From positions 434,001 through 498,000 of the forward strand of contig JACPOQ010000035.1 in the NCBI GenBank assembly GCA_016191435.1: DNA of 64,000 bases. Direction: 5' to 3'. Below the pieces are notes generated by a model. The model worked only from the letters and a program-made list of their open reading frames with translations, ran no database searches and was not told the DNA's origin. Both the position numbers and the translations under genes were made by a program. The stretch's first letter is position 1. Each line of letters starts with the position of its first letter. This document shows, piece after piece, positions 31,658 to 40,324 of this stretch. The stretch comes from Chloroflexota bacterium. GTDB lineage: Bacteria; Chloroflexota; Dehalococcoidia; Tepidiformales; Tepidiformaceae.

Positions 31658-32152
31658 GTGGCCGACTCACGGATTCCCGATCCGACCCTGATGGCCCGCC
31701 TGCAGCTGAGCGTGAAAGGCGTCGATTGGGCGGCCGCGCGCGTCAGGACATTCCAGCACCGCCAGCTCCCGGGCGAATGGTCCGCGCACCAGCACGTATT
31801 CCACCTGCTCGCGACTGAGCGGCAGAACTACCAGCCGCGCATTCGCGACGTCATCGCTGAGGAGCGGCCGGTGCTGATGCGCTGGGACGGCCAGGGTTAC
31901 ATGGACGAGCACTACACCCCGGACGCCGACATCACCGTCCTCGCGGAAGAGTTCGTGGCGGAACGCGCGACCACGTACGAACTGTTCAAAGCGCTCACGC
32001 CCGAGCAGTGGCGGCGCACCGGCACCTGGCCGGATGGGCGCGAAGTGGACCTCGCCTGGATTGCCGAGAAGGCACTCTGGCACGCACTCGACCACTTTGC
32101 CTTCCTGCTGGCGTTGCATGGCGAGTTCGAACCGCGCCAGGCGGCGGACTAG
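31658..32152 (+). CDS. DinB-like four-helix-bundle protein
   Basis: This 164-residue protein is laid out like the DinB/YfiT superfamily: an N-terminal helix with WAAARVRTFQHRQLPGEWSA, the His pair in HQHVFHLLATERQNY, and a C-terminal helix with His in WHALDHFAFLLALHGE. Three His at these positions typically bind a divalent metal. Members include thiol S-transferases and damage-inducible proteins; function is not predictable. The start is GTG at 31658. Confidence 0.82.
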   Translation: MADSRIPDPTLMARLQLSVKGVDWAAARVRTFQHRQLPGEWSAHQHVFHLLATERQNYQPRIRDVIAEERPVLMRWDGQGYMDEHYTPDADITVLAEEFVAERATTYELFKALTPEQWRRTGTWPDGREVDLAWIAEKALWHALDHFAFLLALHGEFEPRQAAD

Positions 32153-32161
32153 CACTGGCAG

Positions 32162-33313
32162 CTAGAGTCCGGTCGTCGCCCCAATGACCTTACCGGTGCC
32201 AAACGTGATTGCCGCTAGCCCCAGCCCGACGACGAGCTGTCGCGCCCCGGAAAAGAACACGCCGATCCCGGTGAACAGCGTCGTTATCGCCCCCACGGCG
32301 AAGAGCGCCAGTCCCGCCAGTACCGCGCTCAGGGCGATCGCGGGGAATCCGCCGGCGAACAGCCACGGCAGCACCGGGATGATTGCCCCCACCGTGAACG
32401 ACCCGAACGACGTGGCGGCGGCGATATACGGGTCGCCCGCCTCGTCCGGCGACATGCCGAGCTCTTCGCGCGCCAGCGTATCGAGTGCGGTGTCCTTGTT
32501 GGAGACGATGCGCGCGGCGAGCGTCTTCGCTTCGTCCCGCGAGAAGCCCTTCGCCTGGTAGATAAGCGTGAGTTCGGCTTCTTCCTCTTCGGGCATCAGC
32601 TCGAGCTCTTCGCGCTCCACCGCTATCTGGCGTGCGAACGATTCCCTGCTGCTCTGGACGCTGATCCACTCGCCCATGGCCATCGAAAACGCCCCCGCCA
32701 GCCAGCTCGCGATGCCGGCCAGGAGGACGAAATCGCGTCCCGGGCTCGCACCCGCCACGCCGAGCACGAGGCTCAGGTTCGAAACGAGCCCGTCGTTGAC
32801 CCCGAGCACCGCCGCGCGCAGCGCGTTGCCCGTGCCGCCCCGGTGCCGCCCTTCGATCGTCGCGATGTTCGTGGCGGAGGCGGCGCCCCGCCCGGAGCGG
32901 CTGATCTCGCGGAACAGGCGCGCGTGCGATTGCTCTTCGGCGGGGAGCCCGGCGTCAACCGCTTCGGGCTGGTTGTCGTACATGCCCGTCGCGTCCATCT
33001 CCATCCGCGCGACGATGGGTGAGATGGCGCCGGTGCCGAAGCGCCGCGCGAGCCAGCCGAGGACGCGGACGCGCCGGGTCGGCGAGAAGTTCGGGATGTT
33101 CGCTCCCGCTTCGCGCAGCTTCTGTTCCCAGAGCGCGCGGTGGCGGTCTTCGCTGGCGGCGATCTTGTGGAAGATCTCCTTCAGGTTCGGGTTGTCTTCC
33201 GCGTCGGCGAGCAGGCGGTACAACGCACCGCCATCGACCTCATTCTGCAGGTTTGCTTCGAAGCGCTTGATGTCGTCCGCGGTCGCGCGGGCGGGAGTCT
33301 CGATGTCCGTCAT
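32162..33313 (-). CDS. Ferritin-like domain fused to VIT1/CCC1-type metal transporter
   Basis: This 383-residue protein has an N-terminal ferritin-like four-helix domain (about 1-155; carboxylate/His ligands in FEANLQNEVDGGALYRLL and IAASEDRHRALWEQ). A VIT1/CCC1 membrane domain follows (LRAAVLGVNDGLVSNLSLVL, GAFSMAMGEWISVQSSRE, GFSRDEAKTLAARIV and three to four further spans). The same fusion is known in bacterial membrane-bound ferritins such as MbfA, which export iron or manganese from the cytoplasm. Probable role: iron/manganese detoxification. Confidence 0.93.
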   Translation of the reverse strand: MTDIETPARATADDIKRFEANLQNEVDGGALYRLLADAEDNPNLKEIFHKIAASEDRHRALWEQKLREAGANIPNFSPTRRVRVLGWLARRFGTGAISPIVARMEMDATGMYDNQPEAVDAGLPAEEQSHARLFREISRSGRGAASATNIATIEGRHRGGTGNALRAAVLGVNDGLVSNLSLVLGVAGASPGRDFVLLAGIASWLAGAFSMAMGEWISVQSSRESFARQIAVEREELELMPEEEEAELTLIYQAKGFSRDEAKTLAARIVSNKDTALDTLAREELGMSPDEAGDPYIAAATSFGSFTVGAIIPVLPWLFAGGFPAIALSAVLAGLALFAVGAITTLFTGIGVFFSGARQLVVGLGLAAITFGTGKVIGATTGL

Positions 33314-33478
33314 GCCACCAGCGTACCCGCTCGCGGCGCCGCCGCGCCTTCGCCCGGCCTAACGGTGGCGGTTAGCCGGCGAACGGAACCTGAAATTCAC
33401 CGAGGAACTCCATCGAGCACGTGCCTGTCTTCTCCTGCAACGCATGCCTGGGCCAGGCAGGCGCCTCGGGGCTAACGA

Positions 33479-34828
33479 TTAGAGCCCCGACACCGTCATC
33501 TCGCGGATGCGGACGGTGGGAGTGGCGACGTTCCCGAACCACGTGAGGTCGTCGCCGACCGCGTCGATCCCGGCGAGCATCGTGTCCATGCGGCCAGAGA
33601 CGTTCACCTCGGTCACCGGGAACGATACCCGCCCGTCTTCTATCCAGAACCCGCCGGCCCCGCGTGAAAAGTCGCCAGTCGTGGGGTTGAACCCCTGGCC
33701 CATGAGCGTCGTCAGGTAGAGCCCCTCGCGCACGCCGGCGATGATCGCCTCGGGCGGCGCCGCGCCCGCCTGCAGGATTAGATTCGATGGCCCGGGCGAA
33801 GGCAGCCCCTCGACTCCGCGCGAAGCGCTGCCAGTGGTCTGGTTGCCGGTACGCCGGGCGGTGTAGCAATCGAACAGGAAGGCGCGAAACGCTCCTGCTT
33901 CGAAAATGGCCGTGCGACGCGAACCCACGCCTTCGCCATCGAACGGGCGGGAGCCGGAGCGGCCCGGCTCCGACGGATCGTCGGTGATGGTCACCAGCGC
34001 TGAGCCGATGGGCTCTCCGAGCCTTTTCGCCAGGAACGTTGCGCCCCGGTAGAGCGCGGAGCCGGTGACGCACCCGGCAAGGTCGCCGAGCAGGCGCGAG
34101 GCCATCATCGGTTCGAAGACGACGGGAACCTGCTTCGTTGGGAGTTTGCGCGCGCCCAGCTGGTCGAGGGCGCGGCGCGCTGCGATGCGGCCGACTTCTT
34201 CCGGCGCCAGGAGCCGGTGGAGGCTGCGCTCCGAACTGAACCAGTAGGCGTTGCGCTTCTTTCCGCCTTCGTCATCGGCCATCACTTCGACCATGAGCGA
34301 GACGCTGGTGGCCGGGTACGACGCAACGAAGCCGAACGAATTCGCCAGCGCCACTTCGCCGATGCGGGTCGAAAGGCTCGCACCGTCGGAATTCGAGATG
34401 CGCGGGTCGAAGGCAAACGCCGCCGCCTCGCAGGCCTTCGCCATACGAATCTTTTCGTCGGTCGTGAGGTTCCCGAGGTGCTCGTCGTAGAGCTGGAGGG
34501 CGTCCGCGCCCGGACGCGCCAGCTGTGCGGGATCGGGCAGGCCCGCGAACTCGTCAGGCGCAGAGATGAGCGCCAGCTCGACCGCATCGCGGGCCAGTTG
34601 TTCGAGCGAGTCTTCGCCGAGGTCGGAAGTCGCGCAGACGGCGGTCCGGCCGCCATTGATCACTCGCAGGCCAAGCGATCGCGAACCGGCCTCGATCAGC
34701 TTCTCGGTTTCGCCGAGCCGCACCGTGACCTCGGACTCGTCATAGGCGCGCAGGATGACGTCGCACTGCTCGGCGCCGGCACGGCGGGCCAGCTCCACCA
34801 CGTGCGCGGCCATCGTGCGGTTGTCCAT
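33479..34828 (-). CDS. TldE/PmbA-type metalloprotease family protein
   Basis: This 449-residue protein starts at ATG 34828 with GGAGG close by. Family features include VILRAYDESEVTVRLGETEK, SRSLGLRVINGGRTAV, QVPVVFEPMMASRLLGDLAG and SGSRPFDGEGVGSRRTAIFE at mid-length, with GAGGFWIEDGRVSFPVTEVN near the end. TldE usually forms a heterodimer with catalytic TldD and together they process small peptides (microcin B17, PQQ precursor, CcdA). No tldD is adjacent, so the partner must lie elsewhere. Confidence 0.9.
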   Translation of the reverse strand: MDNRTMAAHVVELARRAGAEQCDVILRAYDESEVTVRLGETEKLIEAGSRSLGLRVINGGRTAVCATSDLGEDSLEQLARDAVELALISAPDEFAGLPDPAQLARPGADALQLYDEHLGNLTTDEKIRMAKACEAAAFAFDPRISNSDGASLSTRIGEVALANSFGFVASYPATSVSLMVEVMADDEGGKKRNAYWFSSERSLHRLLAPEEVGRIAARRALDQLGARKLPTKQVPVVFEPMMASRLLGDLAGCVTGSALYRGATFLAKRLGEPIGSALVTITDDPSEPGRSGSRPFDGEGVGSRRTAIFEAGAFRAFLFDCYTARRTGNQTTGSASRGVEGLPSPGPSNLILQAGAAPPEAIIAGVREGLYLTTLMGQGFNPTTGDFSRGAGGFWIEDGRVSFPVTEVNVSGRMDTMLAGIDAVGDDLTWFGNVATPTVRIREMTVSGL

Positions 34829-35190
34829 CGGTCCTCCGTCAGCGTGAGCGGCTGGTCGCACGAGTATCGAGCCTCCGCGCCGGGGACGGTAGCGGGAGGC
34901 CCGCTACGGGTCAGACTGGGGAGCCAGTGTGCTCGCAAGCGGCGCCGCGTGCATCCGCCGCGGCCGCCCGAAACGCGGCGGAAACGCGTGCGTCATCGAG
35001 CGCGCACGGAGGACGCGCTGCTTGCGAACCTCCGCCAGGCTTCGTTTGACCGGCGTGGCCGGCCGAGCCTCGGCATCCCGGCCGGCAATCCGAAACCTGC
35101 CCGAAATTCCGTCGTCATTAGCTTTTCATGGCCAGGTAACCAGCGTGTAGCACTCCCGACGGATGCTGACATCAACGTGAGGGAGGCTCC
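34829..35190. other. Intergenic region between pmbA and the nitrite/sulfite reductase gene
   Basis: This 362-base divergent spacer should hold promoters for both flanking genes. I see a TTGACC at 35046-35051 without a good -10, some GC-rich inverted repeats, and GGGAGG before the GTG at 35191. I cannot define a promoter, RNA or ORF. Confidence 0.5.
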
Positions 35191-36741
35191 GTGAACAAGT
35201 TCGAGCGTATGAAAGCGGAAAGGGACGGGCTAGACAGCTATCCCGACCTGCTGCGCCACGCCGAGGCGAACACACCCGCCGCCGAGATCCCCGACGACGT
35301 GCTCCAGCGCATGAAGTGGTTTGGCGTGTTCTACCGCCCCCGCACGCCCGGGTCGTTCATGATGCGCCTGCGCGTCCCGGGTGGCCGCCTGACGGCGGAA
35401 CAGCTTCGGGCCTTCGCCATGGTCGCGCGCGAACACGGCCACGATTCGGTTGATTTCACGACGCGCCAGAACGTCCAGCTGCGCGGCCTTCCGCTCCCGG
35501 CGATCCCGAAAGTCATCCAGGCGCTCAACGAGGCGGGGGTAGCGACGCTGCAGACGGGCCTGGACAACGTCCGCAACTACATCGGCTGCCCCCTCGCCGG
35601 GATCGATGGCGTCGAGCTGTTCGATACCACACCGCTCCTCGCGGCGATGGCGGAAGCGCACCTCGGCAAGAAGGCGTACAGCAACCTCCCGCGCAAGTTC
35701 AACGTCTCCCTCGCCGGCTGCCGCGAGGATTGCGGCCACGCCCAGACCCAGGACCTCGGCTTCGCGCCCGCGACCAAACGCATCGATGGCCGGCGCGTCG
35801 CCGGCTTCAATGTCCTTGTCGGCGGCGCCCTCGGCGGCACGAGCCCGAGGCTCGCGACGCCGCTCGATGTCTTCGTGCGGCCGCAGGAGGTGGTCGCTCT
35901 CTTCACTGCCACCCTCTGCGTCTACCGCGACCACGGCCCGCGCGAGAAGCGGACCGAGGCGCGGCTCAAGTGGCTCATCAAGGAGTGGGGCGAAGAACGC
36001 CTGCGCCAGGCCGTTGAAGAGCAGCTGGGCCACCCCCTGGAGCGTGCTGGCCACGACGAGTGCCTCCGCGTCGCCGGCGACCACCTGGGCATCCACGCGC
36101 AGCGCCAGGTTGGTATGCACTACGTCGGCCTCCACGTGCCGGTTGGCCGGATAAGCGCCGGCCAGCTCCAAGGCCTGGCCCGCCTGGCCGATGACTACGG
36201 CGCCGGCGAGGTGCGGCTGACGGTCGGCCAGAACGTCATCCTCCCGCACGTCCCAGAAGCGAAGCTTTCGACCCTGCTCGCCGACCCGCTGTTGCAGGAG
36301 TTACGCCCGAACCCGCCCGGGATCTGGCGCAACCTCGTCGCCTGCACCGGCACGGACTACTGCCACTTCTCGCTTATCGATACGAAGACGCGCGCGGTGG
36401 AGCTCGCCCAAAAGCTCGAGCGCAGCCAGGTGCAGGTGCCCGATGGCACGCGCATCCACGTCTCGGGCTGCGTGCATGCCTGCGGCAAGCACCACATCGC
36501 GGATATCGGACTGCAGGGGACGAACATCCGCGTCAGTAAGGGGGTCGAGGAGTCGGTCGATGTGTTCGTGGGTGGCAAGCTCGGCCCCGATGGGCGGCTC
36601 GCCACGAAGACGCTGGAGGCGGTCCACGTCGAAGAACTCCCGATCCTCGTGGAGGCGCTATTGCGCGAGCGCTTCCACCAGTCCATCCCGCTGCCGGTGC
36701 TGCTCGCGGCGGGGAGCCGCCACGCCGGGGTCCTCACCTAA
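35191..36741 (+). CDS. Ferredoxin-dependent nitrite/sulfite reductase (sirohaem, [4Fe-4S])
   Basis: This 516-residue protein has the two-fold repeated sirohaem reductase layout: MRLRVPGGRLTAEQLRAFAM, then DFTTRQNVQLRGL, LSGxN-like VRNYIGCPLAGIDG, CREDCGHAQ, then the second half GAGEVRLTVGQNVILPHVP, VACTGTDYCHFSLIDTK and HVSGCVHACGKHHIADIGL. The last two blocks supply the four cysteines for [4Fe-4S]/sirohaem. It reduces nitrite to ammonia or sulfite to sulfide; the sequence does not separate the two here. The start is GTG with GGGAGG. No nitrate reductase, sulfate-assimilation or sirohaem-synthesis gene is adjacent. Confidence 0.93.
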   Translation: MNKFERMKAERDGLDSYPDLLRHAEANTPAAEIPDDVLQRMKWFGVFYRPRTPGSFMMRLRVPGGRLTAEQLRAFAMVAREHGHDSVDFTTRQNVQLRGLPLPAIPKVIQALNEAGVATLQTGLDNVRNYIGCPLAGIDGVELFDTTPLLAAMAEAHLGKKAYSNLPRKFNVSLAGCREDCGHAQTQDLGFAPATKRIDGRRVAGFNVLVGGALGGTSPRLATPLDVFVRPQEVVALFTATLCVYRDHGPREKRTEARLKWLIKEWGEERLRQAVEEQLGHPLERAGHDECLRVAGDHLGIHAQRQVGMHYVGLHVPVGRISAGQLQGLARLADDYGAGEVRLTVGQNVILPHVPEAKLSTLLADPLLQELRPNPPGIWRNLVACTGTDYCHFSLIDTKTRAVELAQKLERSQVQVPDGTRIHVSGCVHACGKHHIADIGLQGTNIRVSKGVEESVDVFVGGKLGPDGRLATKTLEAVHVEELPILVEALLRERFHQSIPLPVLLAAGSRHAGVLT

Positions 36742-36971
36742 CGGGGCGAAACGGTCACCATCAGGGGGCGCGGCCCACCGCGCGAATCGTCTCTCTCCTC
36801 TGCGCCCGTCTGGCCACGGGCAGGGGCGGGCGTATTTCGCATGGTGCGGGGAGGCCGGCGCCGGCGGCGCGGAACGCTCGCGTAATAATCGGCGCGGGTT
36901 CACAAGCCGCGGTAAAGCACTGCCCAGTTCTACCGAGTCCTATTGTGCGATGGTTGGGTAGTGTGATACCA

Positions 36972-37316
36972 ATGGCCGTGCTCTGTGACGCGGGGCCCGG
37001 AGGGCGGGTGTTCGAGGGGCAAGACACATACAATTTCCTCGTTTCATTGCATCTGCCTGGGCTCGATTTGGGAGACCAGAGCCTCATCTTGCGACGGGCG
37101 CTCGCAGGCCCGCCAGCGCGAAACGCGGCCCACTGGATCCAATCTGCGCGCAGCGTGCGCGAGCGGCTTCACCAGCTGCAGGAGATCGTCTGCATTCCGT
37201 GCGGCGCTGAGCCGGACGATAAGTTCCTTTTCTTCTGGGCCGGCATGCACCAGGCCTGCTGCCTGGCCGGCGCTTTCGAGATCCTCCGCATCCGGAGGCG
37301 CGTGCCGGGAGAATGA
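36972..37316 (+). CDS. Hypothetical protein at the left edge of the exporter block
   Basis: This 114-residue frame from ATG 36972 (GTG options to 36945) reads like coding sequence: VFEGQDTYNFLVSLHLPGLD, ALAGPPARNAAHWIQSARSV, LQEIVCIPCGAEPDDKFLFF and HQACCLAGAFEIL. It has several cysteines but no membrane span and no recognised family. It overlaps by ATGA the first possible ATG (37313) of the next frame, suggesting coupled translation with the secreted-protein gene. Base composition here is already less GC-rich than upstream. Confidence 0.45.
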   Translation: MAVLCDAGPGGRVFEGQDTYNFLVSLHLPGLDLGDQSLILRRALAGPPARNAAHWIQSARSVRERLHQLQEIVCIPCGAEPDDKFLFFWAGMHQACCLAGAFEILRIRRRVPGE

Positions 37317-37456
37317 CCGCCAATTTGCCTGCCGAAGATTCCGCCTCAATGCCCGCCAGAAAGCCGCTGCATTGCCGAATTATGTGCCCGGATACTTTGG
37401 TCGCCCAGGCAACGGGCAGGACTCGCGTCCGGAACCACAGGCTGGAGGCCAATATC

Positions 37457-37840
37457 ATGTTCGCAAGCACCAGACGAAGGCTTACCGGTGCGACGGTTAG
37501 CCTGCTTATTGCCACCGCACTCGCCCTCATGGCCGTCCATGCTGCCATGGCGGGGTCCACTTCGCTTTCAGCGAGCGGATGCTCCGGTACCGGCGCATCC
37601 ACGTTCGCGCAATTCCAGGGCTGGGCGTACACCACTTCGACGTGTGCCAACCGGTACCTGTACACGACCACGTTCCAATCGGGTGGCGGTTATAAGGACT
37701 ACACTCCGACATGGGCTGGGTACGATCTGTCGGTAATCGAGACCGATCCGACCACGAACTACGTCTACTCAAGCCACAACGTTTGCACGGCAGGCTACGC
37801 GTCGTGCAACGGCTATGTGAATACCAGCGCGAGTAGGTAA
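37457..37840 (+). CDS. Small secreted protein with four cysteines
   Basis: This 127-residue precursor uses ATG 37457 with GGAGG eight bases before. A Sec signal peptide is clear: basic FASTRRRLTG, hydrophobic ATVSLLIATALALMAVHA, cleavage after AMA. The mature part of about 95 residues is rich in Ser, Thr, Gly and Tyr, and has four cysteines (SGCSGTG, STCANRYLY, HNVCTAGYASCNG), enough for two disulfides. There is no known family. It is the first product of a block encoding an ABC exporter with an adaptor. A secreted bacteriocin-like or wall-associated peptide is one possibility; it is not demonstrated. An in-frame ATG at 37313 would add 48 residues and mask the signal. Confidence 0.75.
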   Translation: MFASTRRRLTGATVSLLIATALALMAVHAAMAGSTSLSASGCSGTGASTFAQFQGWAYTTSTCANRYLYTTTFQSGGGYKDYTPTWAGYDLSVIETDPTTNYVYSSHNVCTAGYASCNGYVNTSASR

Positions 37841-37841
37841 C

Positions 37842-38504
37842 ATGAGTCCCAGACGCGAGTTCAACTCCACGCTGCGCCAATTATGCTTCTTCGTGGTCGT
37901 CATAGTGTTGGCACTGTCGTCGACTTATTGCGGGGGTGGCAAGAATGACGCAACGACGGGCAGTACGACAAGATTAACATCCTCCGCATCCGTTGGAACA
38001 GCGCGACTCGTACTTTCGCAAGCGAGCCTGAAGAATTTTGAGTCTTCTTCCGATTACCAGCGAGCAATAGCTTCGGATGGGGTGATAGACTTCTCAGAAT
38101 ATGAAGGCGCAGTATTGGCCATGGTGGGATGCATGCGCGATCGAGGGTACGCGACCGCCGAGGAACCTGTCCCGGATGCGCTCCTGAGCTACCACCTGGT
38201 TTTCAAGTATGGGCCCGGGGAGCTGGAGGCGGGGAGAGCCGCGAACCAGGAATGCTTTCGCGAGTACCTCAGCGAGGTATCTATGGCGTGGGCCGAGTTT
38301 GTTGCTCCCAACAGCGCGAAAATTCTGAGCGATGCAAGGTCCGCGTTTCTTGAATGCTATCGTCGGCGGTTAAAGGAACAGTCTCGAGATGCGAGCCCCG
38401 AATACGCAGACCTCAAGGAAGCACTTATCCGCGGAGACGCTGACGCGGGCGCCTGCCTGATTCAGACCAAGACGCAGTTTAAGCTCCCCCTATGGGGCGG
38501 TTAA
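37842..38504 (+). CDS. Putative exported lipoprotein of the exporter block
   Basis: This 220-residue protein has an N-terminal hydrophobic stretch (LCFFVVVIVLALSS) ending at a cysteine followed by GGGKND. This resembles a lipoprotein signal, but the residue before Cys is Tyr, which is atypical. The mature part has four spaced cysteines in helical segments (VGCMRDRGYATA, NQECFREYLSE, FLECYRRRLKEQ, GACLIQTK) and an opening ISFxEYE-like element (IDFSEYEGAVLAMV). The gene begins one base after the stop of the secreted-protein gene. It could be an immunity-like or accessory factor for the secreted protein; this is inference. This gene has lower GC than its surroundings. Confidence 0.78.
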   Translation: MSPRREFNSTLRQLCFFVVVIVLALSSTYCGGGKNDATTGSTTRLTSSASVGTARLVLSQASLKNFESSSDYQRAIASDGVIDFSEYEGAVLAMVGCMRDRGYATAEEPVPDALLSYHLVFKYGPGELEAGRAANQECFREYLSEVSMAWAEFVAPNSAKILSDARSAFLECYRRRLKEQSRDASPEYADLKEALIRGDADAGACLIQTKTQFKLPLWGG

Positions 38505-38546
38505 TATGGTGGGACCCGGACATCCGCGACCCGTGGCACCGTTCGT

Positions 38547-39653
38547 TTGTGGCATCCGATGCCAGGATTGAACAAGAGGCTCCCGCAGTTCGGTCCCGGG
38601 CGCTGGGCATCGTGGCTGCTGGCGGTGTCGGTCATCCTCGCACCGGCTGCCGTGCTCGTCTGGCTGCGGCTTGGGACGAGCGAATCCATCGCGTCGATCG
38701 AGTCCGATACGACCGCGGTGCTCGTCTCAGGCACGACAAGGACCGTCGCCGATGAACGCCCGGTGTCCGGTGCGCCGACATGGCTGGACGGCCGGTCACT
38801 TCGAGCGCCTCAGTGGACCGGCACGGTCACGGGCCTCCACGTGGCGGCCGGAGACACCGTAACAACCGGCAGCCGGCTCCTGGTGATATCGGGCTTAGAC
38901 CGCCTGGCCGTCGCGTCGCCAGCCCCCTTTTATCGCCAGCTGCGCGCGGGCGACACGGGACCGGACGTGGCGGAGCTAAAGCGTGCGCTGCTCCTTCTCG
39001 GAGATCTCAACGCTGCCTCGGCCACCGGCGACCGGTTCGACGCTGCAACCGCCCAGGCGGTGCGCTCCTTGGAGGCATCGATCGGTGTCCTCCAACCCAC
39101 CGGCCAGTTTGACCCCGGGTGGTTCGTTTGGCTTCCGGTAACATCGTTCACAGTTGGCGGTTTCAAATTAGAAGTCGGTGAGCCAGCGCCCCCGGCAGGG
39201 GTGGCGTTTGCGACTGAGGCGCCGACACTGCAGCGCGTCGCGTTGACCTCCGTGAATGCAAACGAACCGCTGACGCTCGACCCCGGGACTAAATGGGTAT
39301 TTGTTGTCGGCCAGGCGCGATTCGACATCGACCCCGCCACACTGGAAGTTTCCGCGGACTCCTTGGCCGCCCTTGCGTCTACTGCGAAAGCGAAGACGGA
39401 GCGAATTGACGGACGCGTCGAGCGTGCCATGCCGTTGGCGGTCGTCGCACTACCGGCCACTGCTATAACCGTCGGGCCGCGCGCCAATCTCTGCGTCTGG
39501 CTGCCGAGCGGCGCAGGTGGCCGATATGAGCCCCGGGAAGTGACACTCGCGGGTTCCCGCGCGGGCGTGGCCAACGTCGCCACCGGCCTTGATGCAACAA
39601 CCACCGTGCTCGCCAACCCGAGCGATGTCCTCGCGAGTACGGCATGCCCCTGA
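38547..39653 (+). CDS. Membrane-anchored adaptor with peptidoglycan-binding domain
   Basis: This 368-residue protein has one N-terminal span (WASWLLAVSVILAPAAVLVW). About residues 55-115 form a short lipoyl/barrel-like hairpin typical of membrane fusion proteins (GTVTGLHVAAGDTVTTGSRL). About residues 130-195 match a PG_binding_1 domain (RAGDTGPDVAELKRALLLLG, FDAATAQAVRSLEASIG). Beta-rich segments follow. It probably links the following ABC ATPase/permease to the cell wall, as periplasmic adaptors do in MacAB-type systems. The start codon is uncertain: TTG 38547, or ATG 38559 giving MPGLNKRLPQ. Confidence 0.8.
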   Translation: MWHPMPGLNKRLPQFGPGRWASWLLAVSVILAPAAVLVWLRLGTSESIASIESDTTAVLVSGTTRTVADERPVSGAPTWLDGRSLRAPQWTGTVTGLHVAAGDTVTTGSRLLVISGLDRLAVASPAPFYRQLRAGDTGPDVAELKRALLLLGDLNAASATGDRFDAATAQAVRSLEASIGVLQPTGQFDPGWFVWLPVTSFTVGGFKLEVGEPAPPAGVAFATEAPTLQRVALTSVNANEPLTLDPGTKWVFVVGQARFDIDPATLEVSADSLAALASTAKAKTERIDGRVERAMPLAVVALPATAITVGPRANLCVWLPSGAGGRYEPREVTLAGSRAGVANVATGLDATTTVLANPSDVLASTACP

Positions 39654-40324
39654 GCCGCTGTCTCGAAGTTCGCGACGTCTCGCACCGGTATCGCCACGAC
39701 CAACCGCTCGTACTCAACGGCGTTTCGCTTCGGATCGAGGAAGGAGTGGCAGTAGCGCTCATGGGGCCATCGGGATCAGGTAAGACCACGTTGTTGAGCA
39801 TCCTTGGCATGCTGACCATCCCAACTGCCGGTACCGTGCTCCTCGATGGCCAGCCTCCACTTCGCGCCCGAGGACGGACCCGCCTCCGGGCTGAGTTGTT
39901 CAGCTGGGTCTTTCAAGGCGTTAACGTGCTCCCCCGGCGGAGCGCCGTCGATAATGCGGCACTCGGTCTGCTGGCACGTGGGATGCGGTATAGCCAGAGC
40001 ATGGGTACGGCGCTTGCAGCTCTGGAGGTAGTCGGCCTCCACGGGCTGGCGGACCGACGTATCGATACTCTGTCGGGCGGTGAGGTTCAGCGCGTCTGTA
40101 TCGCCCGGGCACTGGCCACGCGGCCAAGATACATACTTGCGGACGAGCCCACTGGCCAGCTTGACCGCGCGAACACGGCAGTCGCCATCGATGCCCTCGT
40201 CGGTCGGCGCCCGCGCGGCACTGCGGTGGTCATTGCCACGCATGACCCATTTGTCGCCGGCCATTGCGATGTCGTGGTCCAATTGGTCGATGGCACGCCC
40301 ACCGTAGACTCAAGGCTTCCATGA
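39644..40324 (+). CDS. ABC transporter ATP-binding protein (MacB/LolD-like)
   Basis: This 226-residue ATPase has Walker A MGPSGSGKTTLLSILG, a Q-loop in LFSWVFQGVNVL, the signature LSGGEVQRVCIARAL, Walker B YILADEPTGQLD and the switch His in VVIATHD. It is closest to the LolD/MacB-type group. It overlaps the adaptor gene by ten bases and the permease gene by four, so the three form one transcription and translation unit. It drives whatever the permease moves or pulls; the cargo is unknown. Confidence 0.92.
   Translation: MPLSRCLEVRDVSHRYRHDQPLVLNGVSLRIEEGVAVALMGPSGSGKTTLLSILGMLTIPTAGTVLLDGQPPLRARGRTRLRAELFSWVFQGVNVLPRRSAVDNAALGLLARGMRYSQSMGTALAALEVVGLHGLADRRIDTLSGGEVQRVCIARALATRPRYILADEPTGQLDRANTAVAIDALVGRRPRGTAVVIATHDPFVAGHCDVVVQLVDGTPTVDSRLP

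Noticed and set aside
37457-37840. Calling the secreted protein a lactococcin-972-type bacteriocin
   Set aside because: The transporter context is similar, but I see no matching sequence features, and four cysteines are not typical of that family.
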